Below, in pieces: positions 21,817 through 31,900 of a stretch of DNA of 64,000 nucleotides. The stretch's first letter is position 1. The number at the start of each line of letters is the position of its first letter. The stretch spans positions 124,001 to 188,000 of the forward strand of contig JANATF010000006.1 of NCBI GenBank assembly GCA_029449245.1, written 5' to 3'. This stretch comes from Mortierella alpina. Its lineage: Eukaryota > Mortierellomycota > Mortierellomycetes > Mortierellales > Mortierellaceae. The translations under genes and the position numbers were made by a program. A model generated the notes under the pieces. The model saw only the letters and a program-made list of their open reading frames with translations. It had not been told where the DNA came from and did not search any database.

Positions 21817-24646
21817 TCAGTCAGATACATTGCGATTGATGGCAAAGGTTGCGCCTGTCATAAGGTCGTCCTGCAAATACTTTTGAGACTGGAGAGAACT
21901 GGACCGGGCACACCGAGTGAAGAACCGGAGAATTTTCAAGTCGCGCTTGTCCACCCGCATGGATTGCAGAAACTGGTCCACCACGCTTTGGTTGGATGCG
22001 TACCCTGCCTTTTTCAAGTTGTGAAACTGCCTCGATTTCCTTATGCCGCCAAGTCAAAAGAAAAAACAATAGTTAGTTAGCCCCTGCTTGGTCCGTGCAC
22101 TTAACCTGCCTTTTTTTTTTTTTTTTTTTTTTTTTGCTCTGCTCACAAAACATACCCGATCCATTCTTCACGAAGAACTGCCAGTCGCTTGGATTCTATA
22201 CTCCGAGGCATCTTGAGGTCCAAAATGTCATTGACCGTCTCAATATACAATGGGCTCTGCTGGCTGTGCACCAACATCGTCTTCCTGCCTATCGTATCCT
22301 TGCCGTTCTCCTCTACAAAGGTCGGCTCCAAAGCCTCTGGCGGCTCCTCTCCTGCTTGAAGTAGATATCTTCTCCGTTGGGCCTGAAAACCGCCTCCAGG
22401 CGAATAGAGGAGTCCAGGCGACGACGTAGGGGCTCGAAGTTGCTCCACGCCTTGATTTTGTTCTGACAACACCACCTTCTCCAAATTGCTCGAAAGATCC
22501 TTCAAGTCTGCCACAAGAGTCGCGCTGGACCAATCTGCTTGATACGTGCTATTCGGCGTCGCGCCCGATCCATTCTTTTGGTGATTGGATGCTGGAAGAG
22601 ACGTGGGAGGTGTCGGAATTTGGTGGCCAAATGTGTTCATACAAACGTCCAGCAGAATAAAGTCCTGAGGATCCATGTTTGAAGGTATTGCGACAGATCG
22701 ATCCAGGCCAAGAATATTACAGGCGTAGCTCGGTTCATAGGCCGGTCCATCCAAGATAACATTCCGACATTCCTTTGGCAGGATACCCTATAGAGTACCA
22801 TGCAGGACATTGAATCGTCAGCGTTGTCATTAAAATTCACAGCTCTCCATGCAAAAGTGTTACGATAAGCAGAAGCAAAAAAGAAACGAGCCTGGCAATA
22901 CCTCTAGTGACCTGATGATCTCGTGGGTGATCCTCGACTCTTCGCCACGCACAATCACTTGGTTCCCTACCAGACTGTTCCAGATGAGGCGATTGAATGG
23001 CTGTCGACCCAACACCCGCCTCAATTCCCGGAGAGAATCGATGGTTTCAATAGTATGTTCACCAGATTCTCCATTCAATGGTCGTTCCTCGGTGGTATCC
23101 TGCAACGTGCATTCATTCTATTAGCGAAATATCAAGTAGAGTGTTTGTTAATGTGCCTGAAGTGACGAACGACCATCAAGGGTGACGTATGCGACAAAAA
23201 CCTACAATGGGCCGTCCTTGAATATGTCGTTCAATGAGTCGTTGGCTGCAGTTGCTTAACACTGAGACGAAGGCCGCGTGCAATTGGACGAATATGTCTG
23301 GTTTCGCCAGTACATCCGTCAATGGCCTTCCTCGTTTTGTCGGTGCGTCTAAGGAGTTGATATTACAGGGTAAGAAGGCCAGACCATAAGCACTAGAGAA
23401 AGAAGCGTAATAAAGCGGGAGCTTACTCTCAGGCATGATGGACCCTCGATTGTGAGACGACGAATACGATAGAGATCGAGGTGCGGGCGAAGGTTGTTGC
23501 GGACAGAGAGAGTCGGCCATAGACTGTAGATTGGATGCGATCACTTGAAACTGGCTGTACAATGAATGATATTGTTCTTTAGTCTCCCAGGGCTTATGAG
23601 AAAGCTATGCAGCCAAAAAAAAGAAGCGTAGACTATGCGTACCTGATCAGATAGTCCATGTTGGCGACCAGATACACGCGGTCTGTCATCATGGTCATGA
23701 TGGTATACTTGACTCGGTGTCCGCGTGATTGTGCGTCGTACACTGTAAACATGTAGGAGAGCACATATCCATTGACTCCGTCGCCAAAGAACACTGAGCC
23801 CTCGCGGCCACAATACGTCTCGGCATTGAGCCTATGTGGCAAAAACGTGGAACATGGAACATGGTGTAGAAGGTTCAGGGGGAAAGAAATGTCTTCCTGG
23901 TTAGCGTCATGGTGCTTGACTTTGAATTTGAGGGGCAGACATCAAGTGCAGCGGCATTTCAAAGTGTCGGGACACACGTACGATCGAATGCAAGCAATGC
24001 GGATCGGGGCAAACAAGCTGCTGTCTACTGGTGCTGGCTGACTGATGTACGAGAGCTTGCTGTTGGCGGGGTCAACTGAATGAAGAGACTTTTCTGCGCT
24101 GGGTATGCTAAATTGACATTCACAAGGACTGCTGCTGTTGGAAGATGACACGCTCGGGTGGGTGGAGCTAGAGCGACTCCCCACAGGGCTCTGACCCCCG
24201 TTTGGCGATGGTTGCTGTAAAGATCGCCTGGACTTTTTCTGCTCCAAAGAGGAAGTGCCCGTTGATGACGCCGCTGTTCCTGGTGGTGTTTCATGGAGCG
24301 ATGAATTCTGCGTAGAGGCGGCATTTACGTCGTTGCTAAGATGGTATGTAGAAGAAACGTCTTCGGAAGGGGTATATCCTTGGTGGGCTGAGGGTTTGCT
24401 CAGACTTTCAGGTTCGGCTATTGAGGCTACTTGGGTGGTGCTGGAGTTACTGCTGCCACTGCGGGAGGATATATTATTGCTGTTGCCGTTGCTTATGGTA
24501 TTAGGTGTCGGGCTTGCTCTGAGAGACGGAAGAGACGGTGCAGAGGATGAGGAGGGAGGCGATGGTGGCCGTCGATGCTGCGTTGTGAGGATCGTGACTG
24601 GTCCGTGGGGTTGGCACCAGACGGCGAGAGCTATAAGGGCGTTCAT
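21817..24646 (-). CDS. LST7: Folliculin/Lst7 homologue, about 725 aa, seven exons
   Basis: Folliculin (Lst7 in yeast) pairs with FNIP/Lst4 as a GAP for RagC/Gtr2 and signals amino-acid status to TORC1 at the lysosome or vacuole. Exons: 24646-23982, 23831-23643, 23554-23427, 23348-23206, 23099-22902, 22787-22156, 22039-21817. The start MNALIALAVWCQPHGPVTIL matches the folliculin N-terminus. The longin-type core follows: SYISQPAP, IACIRSLNAETYCGREG, VFFGDGVNGYVLSYMF and KYTIMTMMTDRVYLV. The C-terminal DENN part gives RLIWNSLVGNQVIVRG, IRSLEGILPKEC, YACNILGL and FILLDVC. About 170 Ser/Pro/Asn-rich residues separate the first strand from the core, longer than in animal folliculin. The 78-nt third intron is stop-free in frame. 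The last intron holds a 25-base homopolymer. Family call is strong; exon 3 acceptor was chosen by phase. Confidence 0.9.
22111..22135. repeat. T25 homopolymer in the last LST7 intron
   Basis: A run of 25 T on the plus strand, A25 on the transcribed sense strand, about 20 nt after the GTATGT donor and upstream of a GCTAACTAAC branch site. Confidence 0.9.
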
Positions 24647-25207
24647 GGCGAGACCAAAGGACGTGAAGGGGAAGACTGCAGAGACGGAGGAGAATGTAGG
24701 GCAGGAATCAAACAAGGACCAATGGGAGAGAGTGCGAGCGGGACAGACAGGAGGAGAACCACGAAACCAGGAAAACGATCAACGCAGCGCAGAGAGAGAC
24801 AAGACAGGGATGGGGAGAAGGAGAGAGGAAGAAAGGGTTTGCGTGAGGGATTAGAAATGGATCGAGCCCTTGAAGAGAGCAAAGGGAGCAGAGCAGAGGA
24901 CAAAACTCACGTCACCCAGCTCGAAGCTCGAAGCAGCTCGATACCAAATGCATATTTATTTTCTCTCGTCGTGCATAAATGGTCTGTTTGCCACTGCTCC
25001 TTCCCACTGCGCATGGCATGCAGAAGGGAGGCAGAGGGCGCGCGTGGCACAGATTGCAGAGCACATGGCTCCAAACCAAGCTGCAAATGTCCATCCAAAC
25101 AATCCAAACATACCAATGACCACCATTGCTGCACTAGCTCATTTTTGAGGAACGAATTGCGTGGATATCTATTGACAAAAAGTCGATCATAACTCGTGCA
25201 TGCATGC
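24647..25207. promoter_or_regulatory. LST7 leader and DnaJ gene 3' flank
   Basis: The plus strand at about 24715-24840 is strongly purine-rich (CT-rich leader for LST7). The rest, to 25207, is the 3' flank of the DnaJ-X gene. No other gene is seen. Confidence 0.55.
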
Positions 25208-26976
25208 TTAGGGCGTAACGGGCTTGTCGGCCTTGACACCCTCAAACACTGCTCCAATGATCTTGAGCGCACTGGCGCGCTTCAGCAGAGTTGCCTTGGC
25301 GACAGAGGGATCGCTCAAGGCCTTGTCGCACACATCACGGAGAACACCTGAATGAGAGAGAGAGAGAGAGAGGATACAGCATATCAGGATGTTAGATACC
25401 AACCCTTTTCAACCATACTGAGCAAGCACCTGTCACACCTCGTGTTGGTTACCTTCGACCTCGAGCTTGGAGCCCTTCCAGAGCGCACGAAGTCCTTTTG
25501 AGGCAGCAGCCTCCTCGAGAGCCTTCTTGGCAGTCTCATCCATCTCCTCCTTCTCTGCTTCCTGGAGTTGCGAAAAGCTCTGTTGCAGATCCATGGCAGC
25601 CCTAAGTGTTGACACGGTCTCGGAAAGAATGTGGCCCTTCTCCCGCACACCATGGAACCAGCTACCGAGACCCATCATCTCGTTCTTGCCAAGGTATTGC
25701 TTGGCTTTCAGCGTATACGTGAATCCGATCGCATGCAGAAGCTCGACGCCATAGCTTTCTGCCTTTAGTTCCTCAGCCTCCAGGCGGACCATCTCTTGGT
25801 ATGCCTTGGCAGCGCCGTAGTCGCATGGTCCATCGGTGTAAATGCTGAGCTTGTGAATCAAATTCTTGACAAGCTTATCGACCCTCGCCTGGCGCGCCTC
25901 GTCCCTTGCCTTGTCCTTGGTCTCGCTGGCTGTTGCCTCCCGCTTGGCTTTTTCTTCAGGAGACAGATCCGCTGACGTCTCATCCTCTGGCTCATTCAAG
26001 GCATCCCGCATATCGCGCCCGATTGAAATCTCTCCGATAATGTCCACGAACCGATCGCCACCAAACTGCTGCTTAAAAAACGCCTCAGGGTTCACTATCG
26101 AACATGAATGACATGCAGTGTGGTGCAATGCGGGATGTAGCATTAGAAAACGTGAACACAGCACTCGTGCCGACTTTTTCAAAGAGGCGTAGACTTACCA
26201 AAGCCTCCTTCGGGGGACACATCCTTGTTCTGGCCGTACATGTTGTAGTCGGATCGCAGTTTTGGATCCGACAAAATCTGGTATGCCTCAGATATCTTTT
26301 GGAACTGTTGTCATTCAAAGGCAAGGAGAAGCCATCGGGTTAGTGCAAGGGACACAACACTCTGACATGTGTCACCTCTGATTTTTTTTTTTGAGTGTGA
26401 TGACCAGTCGTTGTTGACAGAGTACATTGTTTTTCTACCCTTGAACCATTTTCTAGCACAAACACAGCCATACCTTTTCATGTGCGTCAGGGTCTGGGTT
26501 CTTGTCAGGGTGGTTCTGAAGGGCGAGCGCTCTGTAGTTCTTTTTGATCTGGGCAGGGGTAGCATCAACTGCCACTCCAAGGATATCATACAGCTGGGAC
26601 TCGAGAGGACTGGCATCTAAGAGACAGATGGGCCAGGTTAGCACAGCGAAAGATATATGTGTTATGGTGTGGTTTAGTTTGTTGTTTTTTTTTACAAAAA
26701 AATCTTACCAGTGCCAGTGCCAGTTCGCTTTGGCTTGGCGGAAGTGCTGCTGCTCGAGGTCTTTGGGGTGTCTGTGCCACGGGCTGTGGATGAGGCGGTG
26801 GCTCCTTTCTGGGGGTATTGAATGTCGATGCTGAGGACCTGTTTGCAGGCATAGCACTCAATGTAGATGACCTCGCCCTTGGCTTGAGGCATCAAGAACT
26901 CAACGGGGGTATTGCAGCTGATGCATTCAGCGGTCAGGTACTGAGGCTTCCTGGATTCAAGGATGGTGGGCCCCAT
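25208..26976 (-). CDS. DnaJ (Hsp40) protein with DnaJ-X domain and an N-terminal CxxC/CxxC extension, 432 aa
   Basis: A Caj1/Djp1-type co-chaperone that would stimulate Hsp70 through its J domain. Exons: 26976-26709, 26616-26474, 26304-26199, 26094-25453, 25347-25208; phases agree. The J domain runs about residues 96-165 with the HPD triad at 125-127 ([10 protein letters not shown]) and [14 protein letters not shown]. The DnaJ-X region follows ([44 protein letters not shown]). Before the J domain there are about 95 residues with C18-x2-C21 and C41-x2-C44, spaced like a small zinc ribbon, then a Ser/Thr/Lys-rich linker. Most Caj1-like proteins that I know begin with the J domain, so this extension is notable. 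Membership in the family is certain; the substrate and location are not. Confidence 0.9.
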
Positions 26977-27424
26977 TGTGTTGGCTGCTGCTGTGATGGG
27001 TGAGTGGGAGGATGGATGTTCAAGGTTGTCCACAGGCGAGCCCGAGCGTTGAAGAAAGGCGACGAGCAGGTGGTAGCGACGGAAGGCAGCAAGAAGGGGC
27101 AAAAAGAGAACAGGGACAAGGACGATTGGAAGCGGTGAATATGAGCAGGGGCGAAGAAATCGTTTCTTTTCTTCCTTTGTCCGCTGCGAGCTGTCACGTG
27201 CAATGCAGACGAAAGCCCGAAACCCAGACGGACGGGTCTCTCCCTCACTTCTCGCACCCCCAATGACAACAAGCAACAAACATGACAGGGAGAAAGAGAT
27301 GAATCAGCAAGAGCCCAGGGGCCTCTTTGGTTATGGTGACCATGGTGCTGCTGTCCTTGTTGCCAGCGTAGCCTATGCTGCGCCGTGCTATCGCAGGTGA
27401 ATGGATGGTACCGACTCTTGTCGT

Positions 27425-27750
27425 CGCAGTGTGCTGCCCTTTTTTCTGTTTCCCTCTCGCACTCTCTCTCGTCTCTCTCTCGTCTCTCTCTCTCCCCTCT
27501 CTTTTTTTTCTTCTGTCGCTCTGTCGTTTCTCTGTCTTTGTCCCCTCTATTCTCGTTTGTCTGTTTCCCTTTCAGTCTGTCTGTCTCCCTTGACTTTTTC
27601 TTTTTTTCATTTTATTTCCCTGTCTCTCGCTGTCTCTTCCCCACCCTCTCTCTCTCTTTTTTTTTTCTTCCCTCTCTCTGTCTCTGTCTCTCTCTGCTCT
27701 CTCTCTCCGACTCTCACTCTCTCACTCTCTCGTTCCTCTGCTCTTTCTCA
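27425..27750 (+). repeat. Roughly 325-bp polypyrimidine tract (CT-rich, imperfect)
   Basis: Nearly continuous C and T with scattered G; composed of TCTC, CTCG and T-run blocks. It opens a long reading frame that is low-complexity S/L/F, which I regard as non-coding. Confidence 0.85.
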
Positions 27751-28293
27751 TCCCCAACCCCATCCTCCTCTCCACGCCCCACCCAGCAGATCCACCACCA
27801 TCTTCCCATCTGTAAGTATCTTCTTCACCCAGCAGCTTTTTTGTTTTTTCTTATTCAATCTCCTTTCATGCCTCTGATGGATGAAACAACCCACCTGCCC
27901 GCATGTGTCAGCTGGCTCAACCACTTTTCTGGACTGGGCATTCCTCTTCACCTGCTTCATCGACATGCCTGCTTCAGTACCCAGCACATACAGCCCACAT
28001 CGTATGCACCGATTGCGATTTGGTTTTTGTTGATTGATTTGCTCTTGTTTATTGAAAAAAAATATTGCTGCTCTCCTCCCTTGCTTTGTGTGTGTGTTTT
28101 AAGCTGGAGGATGAATGTCTGGTGCGAGTGGGCGCTGTGGGAGGGTGAAGAATGTGCCGCCTTCTGGTTGTAATCTATTGCAGTCATCCTCTCTAGATGA
28201 ACATGATTCTCATCTGCTCCTCTGGATTGGTAGTCCACATTCCCATCTCTCTTCGATTTTTTTTTCACTTCTTGAAAGAAGATATGGTCTCCC

Positions 28294-28310
<17 letters not shown>

Positions 28311-28337
<27 letters not shown>
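28311..28337 (+). repeat. (TC)n microsatellite in the SET3 5' region
   Basis: About 13 uninterrupted TC units, ending in TCTGTCTCTCTAAC. Confidence 0.9.
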
Positions 28338-28345
<8 letters not shown>

Positions 28346-28470
28346 AACTCGCCTTTGCGCTTCAACTGAACAGTAGCATTCTCTTGCCTACTTCTTCAGG
28401 CTTCTCTCCAGTCTTGCGACTCTGTGGCATCCGCACCATTCATCAGATTCAAAAAGGAAGGCAAAGAAAG

Positions 28471-28594
28471 GTAAGGGCGTGTTTTATTCTCTCTCAGCAA
28501 CTGCTTGATTATGCATCAAAAGAGGAGCCTTCGTTGGAGTCATGGACAGAGCGCTAACAGCGAATGATGATTCCGTAATTCACTTTTTCCACAG
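28471..28594 (+). other. Predicted intron in the SET3 5' UTR
   Basis: Donor GTAAGGGC at 28471 follows an AAAG exon end, and acceptor TTTTTCCACAG ends at 28594, about 190 nt before the SET3 start codon. Length 124 nt fits this window. Inferred from motifs only. Confidence 0.5.
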
Positions 28595-28786
28595 ATCCTT
28601 CAGTGGCGGCACACGGATTTGGACCATGAATTCGCTGCACTCTTGCATACTTTAAGAAAGGAGCCGTTCAGTCAAGCCAAGCCCACCCCCTTCCATCCCC
28701 GCTGGGATCGCATCTGACCCCCTTTACTCAAACACACTGTACTCCACGACAACACAGCGAGACACTGACCTTCTGAGCTGACGACA

Positions 28787-28918
28787 ATGTCGGCAAAGCT
28801 GGGCTCAACGGCGCCCTCGCCCTCCATCGCCAATCTCGCCAGCAAGGTCATCAGCCGACTAGCGAGCAACAACATCAACCTTGGCCACAGTAGCATCACT
28901 CACAACAACATCAACACC

Positions 28919-28954
<36 letters not shown>

Positions 28955-31900
28955 AGCAATATCAACAACAACAACAACAGTAGTAGTAATACGCATTCCG
29001 TGGTCGATGAGGACGAGGGCTCCATCGACAATGATGAAGTCGATGAGGATGCAGGGATTATCCGCTGCATCTGCAACTACACGGATGACGATGGCTTTAC
29101 GATCCAGTGCGAGCGCTGCTTCGTCTGGCAGCATGCGGTGTGTGTCGGGATCGTCCAGTCCAACGTGCCCGAAGAATACCTGTGCGAGCTTTGTAGCCCT
29201 CGTCCCGTGGACAGGAAGCGGGCCAATGAAATCCAGCGGAGACGCAACGGAACTGTCGAGCGGCGGCGTGAAAAGTCCCCTTCGCGAAGGAAGCCAAGCG
29301 TAGGACGGCCGCGCAAGCAGCTCGGACCCGGCGGTGCTAGTCTCGCAGAGCACGGCCTCGCACCCGCGTCGGCATCCTCATCGTCGTCGGCAACCCTCCA
29401 ACATGGCTCCAATCCGGGTGCCGGCGGCACCAGCAGCAGCAACGGGCACCTTTCCAAAAGCGCAACGGGCTTGGTAGACTCGAATGGCAAGCGAATCAAA
29501 GGCACGCACTCTTCGGGTGCCTCCAACCCTAGCCAACCCACGTCTTCCTCTACTCTTTCCAGTTCGCATCCTTCCACTAAGCAGAGGTCTGCAGGACAGC
29601 CCAATAGCTCACGGACACCTCTGACGAACGAGGATGATGACCTGGACATGGAGAGCGACAGTCAGGAAGACGTGCTGGATGCCTACCAGTTCGAGTTTTC
29701 GCCCGTGGAAACCAACATCGTCATGTCCAAGGCAGTCCAGGATCTGTTTCGGCAGGTGATTGCCCAGTTTCGGCAGGCACAGTCAAGGAAACGTTCACTG
29801 TCTTTGACCTCGGGAGTGAAGCTACAGGAGCTGGTGACCTCGAATCCAGCGGGCGGCGTCGTCAGTAACTCCTCCACCCCCTCAGCGGCTGACAGTCCTG
29901 ATGCATCCTCCACCACTCTCGGATCACAACCACCGCAGCCAACCGGCCCAACGCTTAGCACGGATGCATCCAACGTCGTATCGATGGAACGTGAGTCCCT
30001 GGCAAGGCCACTCATGAAAACCACAGTAAAGCATATTCTTCCATCCTCCAGGCTGTCCCACTCCCCAGTACCGCAGTACGGACTATTTGCAGAGACCAAC
30101 ATTGGAACGGGCCGCTTCATGATGGAGTTCAAGGGTGAGGTTTCGCTAAAGTCGAGCTACAAGACCGATCCCATCAATCAATACGCCATCCTGGCCACGC
30201 CGAAGCCCTTTGTCCTCTTCCATCCTCAGTTAAACTTGGTAGTCGACGCAAGGAGATGCGGGAATGATGCTCGGTTCGTGCGGCGGTCATGTGTGCCTAA
30301 CACAGAGGTCAAGAGCATTGTAGTTCCTGGCGTTCAAGATCAAACAGTACACCTTGGTCTCTTTGCCAAAGTCCCTATCGCAAAGGGCGAGGAAATCACA
30401 CTGGACTGGGACTGGAACAAGGAACATTTGGCTCTCCAGGCGATCAAACCCCTGACAGAAAAGTCCAAGGATGGTGCGGCACGCAAGAGTCAAAAGGAGG
30501 TCCGGAAAGCGAAACATTTGGTCGCTTCGACCTTGCTTGCTCAAACAGACTGCGCCTGCGAGAACAAGGACACCTGCCTTCTTCACCAGATGTTTCGAGA
30601 CGGCCTCTCAGAGACTGGAACGCGTCATCCTGATCCGTCCCCGTCCGCCGCCAAGGGAAACCGCCCCAAAAAGGTTGCTGCAGAGAGCCTGCGCCAACGA
30701 TACGGGAGTCAACGAGAGCGCTCTGAAGCCGATGACCAGGATGGAAGACGATTTGCAGATCAGGACACAAGTGACGAAGAGATTTCCGTGGCAGAGTCGA
30801 GTCCCCGCCGAAAGTCGCCCAAGGCACCCAAGCCAGAAAGTGCCTCCAAAAAGGCACGGCATGAGTCACATCCGAATCAGAATCGAGCGCGGACTGAACA
30901 ATATCCAACCTCAGACTCTGATTCAGATGACAACCGGAAGCGTAAGCAAAAACTGTCAGATCGCCAAAGCTCCCCGTCCAAGCGCTCGAGCAGCATCAAC
31001 CAAGAGATGTCAGCTCGTGAGATGAAGCAGGCCCTCATGTTGATCAAGAAAATGGAGGATAAAGATGCGGGTTTGGCAAGCAATTCAAAGCAAAAGACCC
31101 AGGAACTAGGCGCTAAGGACGCAAACTCATCACAGCAGACCCAGCGTCGATCAGGAATGACCTCACCTAAAGCCCGAGCACGCGACAAAAGCAAGCCAGT
31201 GGATATCAGCAAGAGATCTGCTTCTCCTCAGAAAGCAATCAACGCCACGGAGGAGGATAACATCTCGATCGGCGATAGCGGCATTGATTCGGACTCTAAC
31301 AATGGACTTTTGCGGCGAGATCCAGCAACGTTGGAGAGGTCTGCCACCTCTGGCAATAAGCGTCTCCAGGCTGTTCAAGCGCAAGGTATATTTCATGACT
31401 GCATAGTGCATACTAGGCGGCGGTGAACGACAATGAAATGACATGTTTAACATATGGATGTAAAACTAACAATATATTCTTCTCCTGTTTTAGGCAAGCG
31501 GGATCGAGAGCAGATGGAGCACGATGGATCTTTACAGTCACCTGCCACGTCCGATTCAGAAAGACGAGAGGGAGGCGGCAGATTTGCTAAACGGCCCCCA
31601 CTTCCTTCGCAATCAGGCAAGAAACAACCATATGCAACTGCGTCTCGCGAACGGCGGATGACTGAGCATTCTGGCCAGAAGCAGCGGCCCAAGGACCGCA
31701 TTGGCCGACGCGCTGTAGATCCCATGGATGACTCTCAAAACTTGTCTGGCTCAAGCTCAGTGGAGAGCAGCTTCGTGAGCGTTGTCGGCAACACGAGCGA
31801 TGAGGAGGATGAGGCCGACCACAGGCTGGGCCGCCGTCTTTTGCGGGAGAAGAACATGCCCAAGGAAACGCTTCCTGTCGCCTCGCTGAAACCGTCTGTG

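Larger units (their letters stand above)
26977..28786. promoter_or_regulatory. Divergent promoter between the DnaJ gene and SET3 with a long pyrimidine tract
   Basis: About 1.8 kb. Plus-strand purine-rich sequence near 27050-27140 suits a CT-rich DnaJ leader. From about 27425 to 27750 the plus strand is almost entirely pyrimidine. Further right, likely SET3 5'-UTR introns can be proposed: a GTAAGT donor at 27811, and a GTAAGG donor at 28471 with a CACAG acceptor at 28594. A (TC)n array lies at 28311-28337. No protein-coding gene is supported in between. Confidence 0.55.

Noticed and set aside
23555-23604. First AG acceptors after LST7 exon 2
   Set aside because: They give a 38-nt intron or the wrong phase leading to a stop; the acceptor ending at 23555 keeps phase and gives YLISQFQVIASNLQ.
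27385-28173. A 262-codon plus-strand frame rich in S, L and F
   Set aside because: It is a by-product of the pyrimidine tract lacking stop codons; no domain, biased residues, and it runs into SET3 leader sequence.
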